Notes: generated by a model not told the origin, from the letters alone. Shown: positions 49,973-58,616, numbered from the stretch's first letter. The stretch: DNA of 64,000 nt from Paenibacillus sp. (GCA_031180825.1 JAPSLM010000005.1:62001-126000), one strand, 5' to 3'. Numbers and translations are program-made.

Positions 49973-51145
49973 TTATCGGCCATAGTTATACAGCAGCACG
50001 CATCGCGAGCAGATCGGCGTCAATCCAAGGCCCAGCGTCTCCCGGTGCCGGCGGAAATTTTCGCCATGGTACACGTCCTTCAGGTCCTTTCCGTTCAAGT
50101 CTCCAAGCGTAAATTCGGGGAAAAACTTGCACGGGTTAACCTTCCCGTCCGGCATCACGTCCACCCGATTGGCGATGGCCAGGCATTGCTCCCGCTTCAT
50201 CGCCGGCTTCTCCGAGCCGAGAATGAAGTCTCTGACCTCGTCCCGCTCCAGCGCCGGCTGAAACCGGATTCGGCTGTTCCACACCCGCTCGTTGATCCGG
50301 TCCATCTCGGCGATGAGCGGCTCGATATTGGATTCCGAGACGTGGAAGGTAAAGGAATGCCAGCTATACCGCTGCTGCTGCTGCGCCGCTTCCAGCCAAG
50401 GGAAGTACCGCGCATAATAGTCGTCCATCTTGACTGCGATCTCGCTTGGAATGTACCACGGAAATACGAAGTAGACCGTGTCGACGCCGAGCTCCTCGAA
50501 GTAGGTCATGAAATCGTACAGCTTCGCGACCATCGCATCGCTAATGGTCAGACTGATCGAAATGCGGCCCTGATACTCGCCGGTCCGCTGCAGGTCCAGC
50601 AGCAGCTTCACCATATGAACGACCTTCTTGAACGTGCCCTTGCCGCGAATGGCGTCGTTCTCCGCCTCGAAGCCGTCAAGACTGATCAGCAGCGTCATAT
50701 CCTTCGAGATTTTCAGCACGGAATCCAGCTTCTGCTCGATCAGCAAAGCATTGGTGCAGATGGTCGTGTTGCGGGGATCGCGCGCCAGCAGGTCGGCAAA
50801 GTCGTCGAAACGGCTGTAATACAGCGGTTCGCCACCCCAAACGAACAACCGGGATTTCCGCTCGCGGGTTTGCTCCAGCAGACGTTCGAGCAGGGAAAAT
50901 TCGATCTCCTGATTCTTCATTTCCTTTGCCATGTCATGATGGTATCCGTCGTTCGCCCATTCGAAGCAATGCTTGCAGCGCAGATTGCAGCCGTTGTTCA
51001 GCTTGATCCCGATATCCTCGGGAATGTCCAGGGCGAACGTCGGATCGCGCCTCAACGCCTTGCTCGTCACGGACATGTTGCGAATCGTCCGCTTCATATT
51101 TTGAAACGTGTTCCGGTCAAAGGTGACCTTCGTTTGCGGTTGCAT
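49973..51145 (-). CDS. Radical SAM/SPASM enzyme 2
   Basis: 390 residues from the ATG at 51145, with GGGAGG 7 bases upstream (an in-frame TTG lies 6 bases earlier). The radical SAM cluster cysteines are C53, C57 and C60 in NGCNLRCKHCFEWAND, GGEP is in FVWGGEPLYY, and a C-terminal SPASM region carries CLAIANRVDVMPDGKVNPCK and the final CSRC. It should bind one 4Fe-4S cluster for SAM cleavage plus one or more auxiliary clusters. SPASM enzymes modify peptides or small molecules. It shares the motif C-[YF]-E-W-[GA]-[DN] with the other radical SAM enzyme of the operon, so they are related. Substrate unknown. Confidence 0.85.
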   Translation of the reverse strand: MQPQTKVTFDRNTFQNMKRTIRNMSVTSKALRRDPTFALDIPEDIGIKLNNGCNLRCKHCFEWANDGYHHDMAKEMKNQEIEFSLLERLLEQTRERKSRLFVWGGEPLYYSRFDDFADLLARDPRNTTICTNALLIEQKLDSVLKISKDMTLLISLDGFEAENDAIRGKGTFKKVVHMVKLLLDLQRTGEYQGRISISLTISDAMVAKLYDFMTYFEELGVDTVYFVFPWYIPSEIAVKMDDYYARYFPWLEAAQQQQRYSWHSFTFHVSESNIEPLIAEMDRINERVWNSRIRFQPALERDEVRDFILGSEKPAMKREQCLAIANRVDVMPDGKVNPCKFFPEFTLGDLNGKDLKDVYHGENFRRHRETLGLGLTPICSRCVLLYNYGR

Positions 51146-51185
51146 GAGCAATCCTCCCTTCCTTCATTGAATGGTTTTTTCTTGC

Positions 51186-51479
51186 TTAGTCGAAGATCGG
51201 CTGCTCTGCCGGGCGGCCGCCTGCGCCGTTCGCGACGGCCGCCCGCTCCTTTTCCAGAAATGCCACGAAAGCTTGAATGGAGCTCAAGTGGTCGATGTCG
51301 AAGTTGTCAAAATCGATTTCCACACCGAAAGCATCTTCGATGGCCAGCACGAAATTAATCATTTGCAGCGAATCGAGTCCTACCTCGTTGACGATATCCG
51401 TCTCCGGCTTTAACGTGGACAGCAGCTCCGGAGACTCCTTGATTTCGCTCAGAATTTGCATCACGGTTTGCATCATCAT
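51186..51479 (-). CDS. Acyl carrier protein, operon-specific
   Basis: 97 residues; GGAGGAG lies before three successive ATG codons, of which the first is used here. The phosphopantetheine serine is S37 in VGLDSLQMINFVLAIEDAFG. The four-helix ACP pattern is clear (about 1-78), followed by a short tail (GAGGRPAEQPIFD) longer than in AcpP. It is not next to fatty-acid genes, so it serves the local pathway. Sixteen bases separate it from the oxidoreductase gene upstream and 40 from the radical SAM gene downstream. Confidence 0.88.
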   Translation of the reverse strand: MMMQTVMQILSEIKESPELLSTLKPETDIVNEVGLDSLQMINFVLAIEDAFGVEIDFDNFDIDHLSSIQAFVAFLEKERAAVANGAGGRPAEQPIFD

Positions 51480-51495
51480 AAGAACTCCTCCTCAT

Positions 51496-52521
51496 CTAAG
51501 TCAGTGGCTCGCCCGAGGCCGGCGGATATCCGGGCAGCTTCGCCCTCGCCAGCGTCAGCAGCCGCTCGTGCACCGCCATGCGTTCGTACGATTGAGCGAG
51601 CGGCACATTGCTCTTGGTCCCGTCCAGCACGCCGCTGAAAAACGCCAATTGATTCGCGAAGTAGTTTTGCGGATCAAAGTCCAGCTTCTCCACCGTCCCG
51701 CTTTGCTTATCCTGAATGCGTATCGTCATGCGATACGTTCCCATGCTCGCGCGAAAAAAATTGTCCACAGTTACAAAAGCACGCTCGAATTCGAGCGTAT
51801 GCCGGGAAATCGCCGGCAGCTCGAAGGAGGCGACAAGCTCGGCGCGCACCCCGTCCTTGTAATCCAGCGACGCCCGAAACGTCCAATCGCAGCCACCCGG
51901 CCCCGCAAAATCGGACTCCGCATCGCAGCCCGACGGCTCCAGCCCCACTACCGCTTGAAGGAATTGCAGCCAATAGCAGCTGAAATCGTAGAAGGCGCCG
52001 CCGCCCTGTTCCGGGAAGCTGCGATAATTTTGCCGCTCCGGGTCCCGGAACGGAACCGAGATTTGCGAGCTTGCGCGCACAAGGCGGCCGTACGCTTGTC
52101 GATCGATCATCCGCTTGATCTCGCTCTGCCAAGGATGGTGCTGCACCATCAGGCCCTCCAGCACGGGCAACCCGGACGCGGCCTGCGCATCCATCAGCCG
52201 CCGAAGCTCCTCCGTGTTCAGACAGACCGGTTTCTCCACGAGCACGGGCTTCCCGGCCTGCAGCGCCCGAACCGCCCATTCCGCATGCAGCTCGTTGCTG
52301 AGCGCGATATAGACGAAGTCAATCTCCTCGCAGGCCAGCAGCTCCCCGTAGCCGCCGAACGCGCGCGGAATGCCATACTTTTCCGCATAGGACTCAGCTT
52401 TAGGCTTCGTCCTGCTCGCAATCGCGTGGACGCTTAGCGGTTCGAGGCTCTTGAGGGGCGTGAACAGTGCCCGGTCGAGGATGCGGGCGCAGCCGAGCAC
52501 CCCGATTCGTTTTTTTCTCAT
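51496..52521 (-). CDS. Gfo/Idh/MocA family oxidoreductase
   Basis: 341 residues from the ATG at 52521, with GAGG 8 bases upstream; a GTG six bases earlier is too close to the site. N-terminal NAD(P)-binding Rossmann fold (KKRIGVLGCARILDRALF, about 3-20), the EKPV motif in KPVLVEKPVCLNTEEL, and a C-terminal alpha/beta domain with GGGAFYDFSCYWLQFL. The family oxidises or reduces hydroxyl groups, often on sugars or cyclitols. In this operon it probably performs one redox step on the pathway intermediate. Substrate unknown. Confidence 0.87.
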   Translation of the reverse strand: MRKKRIGVLGCARILDRALFTPLKSLEPLSVHAIASRTKPKAESYAEKYGIPRAFGGYGELLACEEIDFVYIALSNELHAEWAVRALQAGKPVLVEKPVCLNTEELRRLMDAQAASGLPVLEGLMVQHHPWQSEIKRMIDRQAYGRLVRASSQISVPFRDPERQNYRSFPEQGGGAFYDFSCYWLQFLQAVVGLEPSGCDAESDFAGPGGCDWTFRASLDYKDGVRAELVASFELPAISRHTLEFERAFVTVDNFFRASMGTYRMTIRIQDKQSGTVEKLDFDPQNYFANQLAFFSGVLDGTKSNVPLAQSYERMAVHERLLTLARAKLPGYPPASGEPLT

Positions 52522-52542
52522 GGGCACAACCTCATGCTTCCT

Positions 52543-53661
52543 TTATTTTTCCGTCTTCGTCTTGAAATTCAGACAGCAGGCCTGACAGATCGGGAATGAA
52601 TTTTTCTTCAAATAATTGCGGTACTGCTTATACTTCGGGCCGTTCCAGATATCGAGCAGCCGCTGCTCGTACACGTTGCCGAGCGTCAAGTCGTAGAAGG
52701 CATGACAGGATGTCACGTCGCCTCTTGCATTGATTTCCGTGCTGAGCCAAGGGAATTCGCAGCGCTTCTTGGCATGCGCCAGCTTGTCGCTGTTCCCGCT
52801 GAAGTACAACTCAACCGTCTCCTCGGTCATGTTCTGCGGATAGGCGTTGAAATAAACGCCCTTCTCCTTGCAGTACTCCTCGATGCTGCGTACCTGCCGG
52901 GCGATTTCCCTTGCATTCATCTCGCTAAACTCGGATAATTCGCGGACGAAACCTTTGGATACGGCCGCATTCGTGTCCAGATCAAAGTTCGTTTTTAGAA
53001 TATTTCGATAATTTATGTGATCTTCAGGCGTAATAAACGACTGAAACTCCAAACTGATATGATCCAGCTTCGTAATATCCAGGCTTTTGAAGAAAAGCTC
53101 TTCCACATGCATATACGTTAACGGGGTAATGATGAAGATCGTGCCGATCTTCGGAAACTCCTTGCCCTTCTCCTCCCGGAGCGCATGAAGCTTCTCGATG
53201 CCGCGGGTCGCTCTCTTGAACACGCCTTTGCCGCGCTGCTGGTCGTTAATCTCCTCCGGACCGTCCATCGACACCCATACGCGATGCGGCTCATTCTCGA
53301 TAATCATCTCCGCATGCTTCTCCAGCAGCGTTCCGTTGGTCGGGAAGGCGACCTGGCTTCCATAATATTTTAATGCGGCCAGAACCTCGTCGATTTGCGG
53401 ATACATCAGAGGCTCGCCGCCGAACAGATCGTAGTACGGCTTGACCGGGCTGCAATCCTCGATGATTTTCTTAACCACTTTGATATCCAACTGCGTCAGC
53501 ATCGTTCGTTCCTTGTAAGCGCCGCTATCGCCCCATTCGTAGCACATTTTGCACCTTAAATTACAGGCCTCCAGAAGCTGAAGCCAAATCCACCGGGGCG
53601 CCGACATATTCAAAAGCGGTGAAACCGGTGAAGCCGTTTCGTTGCGAAGTTGTACGGACAT
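52543..53661 (-). CDS. Radical SAM/SPASM enzyme 1
   Basis: 372 residues; GGAGG precedes the ATG at 53661. Cluster cysteines C33, C37 and C40 in EACNLRCKMCYEWGDSG, GGEP in YDLFGGEPLMYPQIDE, and a C-terminal SPASM-like region with CEFPWLSTEINARGDVTSC and CQACCLNF. The architecture matches radical SAM maturases with auxiliary clusters. It is the first enzyme gene after the two permease genes and is separated from them by a 149-base spacer holding two very short overlapping frames. Substrate (peptide, amino acid or ACP-bound group) cannot be told from sequence. Confidence 0.86.
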   Translation of the reverse strand: MSVQLRNETASPVSPLLNMSAPRWIWLQLLEACNLRCKMCYEWGDSGAYKERTMLTQLDIKVVKKIIEDCSPVKPYYDLFGGEPLMYPQIDEVLAALKYYGSQVAFPTNGTLLEKHAEMIIENEPHRVWVSMDGPEEINDQQRGKGVFKRATRGIEKLHALREEKGKEFPKIGTIFIITPLTYMHVEELFFKSLDITKLDHISLEFQSFITPEDHINYRNILKTNFDLDTNAAVSKGFVRELSEFSEMNAREIARQVRSIEEYCKEKGVYFNAYPQNMTEETVELYFSGNSDKLAHAKKRCEFPWLSTEINARGDVTSCHAFYDLTLGNVYEQRLLDIWNGPKYKQYRNYLKKNSFPICQACCLNFKTKTEK

Positions 53662-53674
53662 CGTCTAACCTCCT

Positions 53675-53769
53675 TCAATTTTCAAGTCGTGTTTGGTCCA
53701 GGACCTGTCGATTCAGCCTATGACGCCTCATCTGCGGAGCCTATCCCTGCGCTTGACTCCGGACTGCAT
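53675..53769 (-). other. Two coupled mini-ORFs ahead of radical SAM enzyme 1
   Basis: After a strong AGGGAGGTG site, ATG 53769 opens MQSGVKRRDRLRR (13 codons). Its TGA overlaps ATG 53731, which opens MRRHRLNRQVLDQTRLEN (18 codons), ending just before the ribosome site of the radical SAM gene. The 2-base gap from GGAGG to the first ATG is short. The first frame is also open far upstream. They may be leader or precursor peptides, or chance; type left open. Confidence 0.35.
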
Positions 53770-53810
53770 CACCTCCCTACCGTAATTTGCCGCTTCGGGC
53801 GAGTTTCCCG

Positions 53811-54620
53811 CTACAAATTCGAGCTGCTGTACACGTTCAGCGCCCGCTTCCACAAGAAGCGGACCAGGAGGAAGCAGACGACCGGGGCCAGAGCGCCCCA
53901 GGCCAATTCGGCGGCGGACAGCTTGCCGAGCACAAGCATCGGGGCAAAGTTCGTAATCAAAAACACCGGAACGACAAACGTCCCGATCCGCTGTATCCAC
54001 TTGTTGTACATGGATGCGGGCATGTTGTTGGAATCCCATACGGAATACGAAATCTCGCTGGCAGCCGACGTGTTCACGAACCAAAACGAGAGCAGCGAAG
54101 GAATGATCATAATGCAGTACGTGAGCACGGTCGCTGCAAGCAGAAAGGCCGCAAATCCGGCGATATGAAGCAGCGTCAGCGGAATGCCGGCGGCGCTCCA
54201 GCCGATTGCGATCATCACGGTCCCCGCAAACATATTCGGAATCGGCATCCCGACCTCGATGTAGCGCAAGGACACGAGAAACTGCAGCGAAATCGGCTTG
54301 ACCATCATCAGATCGAGACTGCCCGTGCGGACATGATCGCTGAGACGCAGGAAATTGTTAAAGAACAAGCCCATGTAAATGCCCGTCAGCCATAAATGTG
54401 TTCCCATAAACATGAGAATCGTTTCCGGCGACAGCCCGTTGATCCGCACATTCGTTTTGTACACGACGACCGCATACAGCAGCTTCGCCATCAGGAACGC
54501 CGCCTCCACGAAAATGCCCGTTATGAAATTAACGCGGTATTCCATCTGGGAAATGACCGAGTTTTTGGCGAATAACGCCAGAATGCGCAAATGCCGCCGC
54601 AGTTCGGTAACGAAGTTCAA
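53811..54620 (-). CDS. ABC-2 type permease (DUF990-like), second subunit
   Basis: 269 residues starting at TTG 54620, with GGAGG 7 bases upstream. Six hydrophobic segments; the family stretch GLFFNNFLRLSDHVRTGSLD followed by LMMVKPISLQFLV is typical of ABC2_membrane_6 permeases. It starts 3 bases after the first permease gene. Together they would form the membrane part of an exporter, but no ATP-binding subunit gene is present in the operon. Confidence 0.83.
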   Translation of the reverse strand: MNFVTELRRHLRILALFAKNSVISQMEYRVNFITGIFVEAAFLMAKLLYAVVVYKTNVRINGLSPETILMFMGTHLWLTGIYMGLFFNNFLRLSDHVRTGSLDLMMVKPISLQFLVSLRYIEVGMPIPNMFAGTVMIAIGWSAAGIPLTLLHIAGFAAFLLAATVLTYCIMIIPSLLSFWFVNTSAASEISYSVWDSNNMPASMYNKWIQRIGTFVVPVFLITNFAPMLVLGKLSAAELAWGALAPVVCFLLVRFLWKRALNVYSSSNL

Positions 54621-54623
54621 AGC

Positions 54624-55430
54624 TCAGCCTCCTAACCCCAAGTACCGTTTCATCCCGCGCTTCCAGGCCAGATGGCAGACAATCAGCATCAGGCCGATCC
54701 AGATGCCTTGTCCGGCGATGCCTTGCCAAATAAGCCCGTCCGCAATTCTGCCATTCAGGACATTGACCGGGAAGTAAATCATATAGTGGAAGGGCAGGAA
54801 ACGAAACAGCTGCTGCAGCCCTTCGCCGAATATTTCCAAAGGAAACATGCCGCCGCTCATGATATTGACCAGCAGGCTGGTGACGACGAAAAAGTAGGAA
54901 ATTTCCGATAACCAGAAGGCGCACGCGCAAAGAGCGTACGAGATCAGAAAGCTAAGAATGACAGACAGGCACAGGGAGAGGAAAAAAGCCAGCAATCGTT
55001 CAAGTCCGGTATGCTGGTTATAGAATGAGTTCAAGGCGAAGGTTAGAGCCAGAATAACGAACAGGGAAATGACCAGATAAATCAAGCGCTGCCCGATAAA
55101 CGAGCAGATGCGGAAGCCAAAATACGCAATCGGCTTGACAATATATTTATTCAAACCGCCGCCTTTGATATCTTCGGCGATGGCATGCTCCATATTCGTA
55201 ATCACCAGCTTGGAGACGACGGCGGCCATGATTGTATACATGATCATTTCTTGGTAGGAATAGCCGAATAAGCCGCTTTCTCCGGCGCTCGCGTACACCG
55301 CCGTCCATATATAGTAATGCACGACAATCGGAAATACCGCGCTGAACAGAGAGAGGAAAAAATTAAAGCGGTATTCCAGCGAGCTTTGGAAGCCGATGCG
55401 GAACGCGACGGCATACTTGTGATGAGCCAT
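54624..55430 (-). CDS. ABC-2 type permease (DUF990-like), first subunit
   Basis: 268 residues from the ATG at 55430, with GAGAGG 6 bases upstream; the frame is open to 55598, but that part has no ribosome site. Six predicted helices; the conserved cytoplasmic segment ITNMEHAIAEDIKGGGLNKY followed by IVKPIAYFGFRICS matches the paired permeases of this class. First gene of the operon. Usually an ATPase gene accompanies such a pair; here it is missing. Confidence 0.83.
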   Translation of the reverse strand: MAHHKYAVAFRIGFQSSLEYRFNFFLSLFSAVFPIVVHYYIWTAVYASAGESGLFGYSYQEMIMYTIMAAVVSKLVITNMEHAIAEDIKGGGLNKYIVKPIAYFGFRICSFIGQRLIYLVISLFVILALTFALNSFYNQHTGLERLLAFFLSLCLSVILSFLISYALCACAFWLSEISYFFVVTSLLVNIMSGGMFPLEIFGEGLQQLFRFLPFHYMIYFPVNVLNGRIADGLIWQGIAGQGIWIGLMLIVCHLAWKRGMKRYLGLGG

Positions 55431-55867
55431 GGCGCCACCTCTCGCGGAGTCCGACGATGCCGTCTTCGGGCATCGGTCCTCCATTTTGTGAATTGAATAA
55501 CGGGGAATTGTCCGGAATCGGGTGCTTAAACGGCCCGCGGCTTTCGTCAATATTTGGGGAAACCCGCAATTTTTCCCGAAAACCCGCGGTTTGTTCATCT
55601 TTTCATACTCAAAGCACTTGACAAATCTTCAATGAAAAAAATTACCTATCCAGCAAAAGAAATTGCCGTATAACATGTAAAATTAAGCCATTGCTTTCAT
55701 TCATTGTATTGAAGAGCTGGGTACTTTGTCCATAGTGCGCCGGGATCAATTGTAATCCGAGCAGGCGGCAAGAACGGCGGCATCTGGTATCGACAGACAG
55801 CAAACGATGTAATATTGTGTCGTATGCGGCCATGTCAACTCATAAAAGCCGGCCTTTAAAAGAACGA
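55431..55867 (-). promoter_or_regulatory. Long leader/promoter region of the radical SAM/KAS operon
   Basis: 437 bases without a clear gene. On the minus strand TTGACA (55838-55833) and TATTAC (55814-55809), 18 bases apart, form a possible promoter. Its transcript would have a leader of about 370 bases. The leader holds a CGATGCC-GGCATCG hairpin at 55455-55475 and near-repeats of GCGGGTTT. No known riboswitch was recognised. Confidence 0.35.
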
Positions 55868-55892
55868 GACCGATTCGGCTTCTGAATCGGTC
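55868..55892 (-). terminator. Terminator of the YtkA-like lipoprotein gene
   Basis: GACCGATTC and GAATCGGTC form a 9-bp perfect stem with a 7-base loop, followed on the minus strand by TCGTTCTTTT. Plus-strand reading gives TTTTCG, so it may work both ways. Confidence 0.8.
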
Positions 55893-55928
55893 TTTTCGTA
55901 CCGCGGTTTAGGCTTTTCGCACTCCCGC

Positions 55929-56762
55929 TTAAGGCAATTTCACGACAAAAGGAACGGTGAACACCTTGCCTTCGTGCTGGAACTGGCCCCACAGCTTATA
56001 GACGCCGCTTTTCGGAAATTTCGTCATGAACTTGGCGTCCGGCCCGGAAGCTTTCTCCTCCATCGGATGGACATGCAGATACTGCTCGGCATCGGCGCTC
56101 AAAATAACCACATGCCCGACCGCTCCGAGATAAGGCTGAAGATTCGTCACCGGCTGCTTCGAAGCGGCGTCGCGAATCGTAAAGGTCAGGTTCGCGTCCA
56201 TTCCCGCCATCAGGTGATCGATCGCAAGCGTTACTTCTTTGCCGTCTATCGTTTTGACCAGCTCGGACTCGGGTTCGATCGCCGCGGCTGCGGGCGCATC
56301 GCCCTGCACGCTGATCCACTGCGTCTGCGTCACCGCTCCTTGACCTGTCGGCACGAAATCCGCAATCAGCTTATAATCGCCGCCAACGGGAAACTGCGTC
56401 GTAATGTCGAACCGGCCTCCGCCCTTATAGTCGGGATGAATGTGGTTAAAAAACGACAGGTCTTTGCTGACGACGATCAAGTGAAGCTTCTTTTCGTGCG
56501 TGATGTCGAAGTTTTCCACGGGCTTGTTGTTCTTGTCCGTAATTTGAATCGTGAGCGGAGTATCGTTTCGCGCCTGCGGCTTCTCCGGCGTCAGCTTGAA
56601 GGAGGTGACGACCTCTCCGCTCTTCGGCGCTTCGGATGCCCCGCCTCCGTGATTGCCGTGTCCGGCTTCTTCCTTCGGGGCCGAAGCCTCTTTCCCCTGC
56701 GGGACGCATGCGCTTAGAAGCAGCGCCGTACCCAGCAATGTCGCTATGGCTGCTTTTTTCAT
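55929..56762 (-). CDS. YtkA/FixH-like lipoprotein, copper module
   Basis: 277 residues. Lipoprotein signal (1-19) with lipobox LLLSAC, Cys19 being the lipidated residue. A His/Gly-rich stretch (EAGHGNHGGGAS) follows, then two similar beta-sandwich YtkA-like halves, each with a His motif: FFNHIHPDYKGG in the first and YLHVHPMEEKA in the second. The His pairs look like metal ligands facing the cell exterior. It is the last gene downstream of a two-component system and copA, so a role in extracytoplasmic copper handling is likely, by inference. Confidence 0.8.
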   Translation of the reverse strand: MKKAAIATLLGTALLLSACVPQGKEASAPKEEAGHGNHGGGASEAPKSGEVVTSFKLTPEKPQARNDTPLTIQITDKNNKPVENFDITHEKKLHLIVVSKDLSFFNHIHPDYKGGGRFDITTQFPVGGDYKLIADFVPTGQGAVTQTQWISVQGDAPAAAAIEPESELVKTIDGKEVTLAIDHLMAGMDANLTFTIRDAASKQPVTNLQPYLGAVGHVVILSADAEQYLHVHPMEEKASGPDAKFMTKFPKSGVYKLWGQFQHEGKVFTVPFVVKLP

Positions 56763-56850
56763 AAATACCCTCCTGTTTTCTCTCGGTTGATTTTTAGTGT
56801 AAGGGAAGCTTTTGAAGATCTTGTGAAGAAAATCACCCTACCGCCGCGCT

Positions 56851-57921
56851 TTACCCCGGAAAACAAATCCGCACCGTCGTCCCCCGGCCGGCCTCGCTTT
56901 CGATTTCCATGCGTCCGCCGTGCGCTTCGGCCAGTCTCCGGGCGATGGTCAGCCCGATGCCGCTTCCCCCCGTGCTGCGGTTCCGCGATTTATCCGTGCG
57001 GTAGAACCGCTCGAACACATAAGGCAGCTCCCCGGCAGGAATCCCGATCCCGGTATCCGCGACGACGACCCGGGCCTCGCCGTCATCCCGCTCCACCTTC
57101 ACCTCGACTTGTCCCCCGGAGGGCGTGTATTTCCAGGCGTTGCTCAGCACATTGGCCAATATTTGCCCGATCCGCCTGCGGTCCGCTTGGACAAGCACCG
57201 GTTGTGCCGGGGCGGCGAGCCGGAGGGCGACCTTTTTTTGCGCGAATGCGGCTTTGACGGTCTCCACGCTTTGAGCGGCGATGGCCGACAAGTCTTCCGT
57301 CTGCAGGCGAAGCCGAAAATGAGGCGAGTCCATCTGCATCAGCTGCTCCAAATCGCCGACCAGATGACTCAGCCGCTCGACCTCCTCGTGACAGGCCGCG
57401 AGCCGAACCTGCGTCGGCTCCCAGACGCCGTCCATCATCGCTTCCATATGGCTCTTCAAGGTGGCCAGCGGGGTGCGGAGCTCATGGGCGACGTCGGCGG
57501 TCATCGTCTTCCGCAGATGTTCCTGCTTCTCCAGCTGCGCAGCCAGCGCGTTAATCGCTTGCGCCAAATCGGCCAGCTCGTCGTTCCCGCGAACTTCCGT
57601 GCGGGCCTCCAGCTCGCCCCCCGCCATCCGGGCCGCCATCGCTTTCATGGCCATAAGCGGCGCAGCCATCCGCTTGGCCGCGTACAAGCCGGCCAAGGCC
57701 GCCAGGACGATGCCTCCGGCGGCAATCCAGACGACCGACTGGACGAGCGCCTGCTCCAAGTGCGCATTGAATGACACCATATCCGCAGCCGCCGCAGCCT
57801 GCTGCTGATACATCATAAAATGGCGGTGCGCCTGTATGAGCAGCACCGTGAGCGCCATGATCAAAATCCCGCACGTCAGTCCGATAAATACGAGCGCAAA
57901 TCTTGCATACAGCCCTTTCAC
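56851..57921 (-). CDS. Sensor histidine kinase, copper module
   Basis: 356 residues starting at GTG 57921, which overlaps the regulator stop (GTGA). Two transmembrane helices (about 7-28 and 60-82) enclose only about 30 extracellular residues. Then HAMP, HisKA with the phospho-acceptor in DVAHELRTPLATLKSHM, and HATPase with NVLSNAWKYTP, VADTGIGIPAGEL and GSGIGLTIARRL. The short sensor loop suggests sensing within or close to the membrane. Partner of the OmpR-type regulator upstream. Confidence 0.9.
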   Translation of the reverse strand: MKGLYARFALVFIGLTCGILIMALTVLLIQAHRHFMMYQQQAAAAADMVSFNAHLEQALVQSVVWIAAGGIVLAALAGLYAAKRMAAPLMAMKAMAARMAGGELEARTEVRGNDELADLAQAINALAAQLEKQEHLRKTMTADVAHELRTPLATLKSHMEAMMDGVWEPTQVRLAACHEEVERLSHLVGDLEQLMQMDSPHFRLRLQTEDLSAIAAQSVETVKAAFAQKKVALRLAAPAQPVLVQADRRRIGQILANVLSNAWKYTPSGGQVEVKVERDDGEARVVVADTGIGIPAGELPYVFERFYRTDKSRNRSTGGSGIGLTIARRLAEAHGGRMEIESEAGRGTTVRICFPG

Positions 57922-58616
57922 GACAAAGCTCCTCCGGCAAACCGGTAGCCTGCGCCGTACACCGTTACGATATACCGCGGCTCTTTCGGAACCGGCTCAA
58001 TCTTCTGGCGCAAGTTTTTGACATGCTGGTCTATCGTGCGCTCGTCGCCTTCGAAGTCGAAGCCGAGCACCTTCCCGATCAGCTCGTCCCTCGTGAAGCA
58101 GCGCTCCGGGTGGCGGGCAAGCGTAAGCAGCAGCTTGTATTCGTTGGGCGTCAAAGCCACCGGTTCGCCCTGCTTGTATACTTCGCGCTTCAACGTGAGA
58201 ATAACGAGCTCGCCGCCGCTGAACGACATCCGGTCCGCCAGCAAAGCGTCGTCCTGTGTGCGTCTCAGGATCGCCCGGACCCGGGCGGACACCTCCCGCG
58301 GACTGAACGGCTTCAGCACGTAGTCGTCGGCGCCGATGGACAGCCCGGTCACCCGGTCGTTCTCGGACGCTTTGGCCGTCAGCATCAAGACCGGCAGCGA
58401 GGATCGTTGCCGGATCCGCCGGCACACTTCCTCGCCGGACATGTCGGGCAGCATCAAATCCAAAATGACGAGATCGACCGCCTCCCGCTCCAACACGTCC
58501 AACGCTTCCGCGCCGCTGGCGGACTCCAGCGTGCGGTACCCGTCCTTTTGCAGATAAGAAGTGACGACATCCCTGATTTTCGCCTCGTCGTCGACCATGA
58601 GAATCGTCTTGTTCAC
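57918..58616 (-). CDS. OmpR-family response regulator, copper module
   Basis: 232 residues from GTG 58616 (AAGGAG upstream), which begins the receiver fold (NKTILMVDDEAKIRDVV); the longer frame overlaps copA and is not used. Phospho-acceptor Asp in LVILDLMLPDMSG, Lys in YVLKPFSP, and a winged-helix output domain (about 130-228) with LTPNEYKLLLTLARH and TVYGAGYRF. It pairs with the kinase that overlaps its 3' end. Separated from copA by a terminator. Confidence 0.9.
   Translation of the reverse strand: MNKTILMVDDEAKIRDVVTSYLQKDGYRTLESASGAEALDVLEREAVDLVILDLMLPDMSGEEVCRRIRQRSSLPVLMLTAKASENDRVTGLSIGADDYVLKPFSPREVSARVRAILRRTQDDALLADRMSFSGGELVILTLKREVYKQGEPVALTPNEYKLLLTLARHPERCFTRDELIGKVLGFDFEGDERTIDQHVKNLRQKIEPVPKEPRYIVTVYGAGYRFAGGALS

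Noticed and set aside
49097-51358. 753-codon open frame on the plus strand
   Set aside because: It is antisense to the KAS III-like and radical SAM genes, has no ribosome site and an Arg/His/Leu-rich composition typical of the complement of GC-rich genes.
55363-55569. 68-codon minus-strand frame at the start of the permease operon
   Set aside because: It overlaps the first permease gene in another frame; the inner ATG with GGAGG has only 4 bases of spacing and the product is not protein-like.
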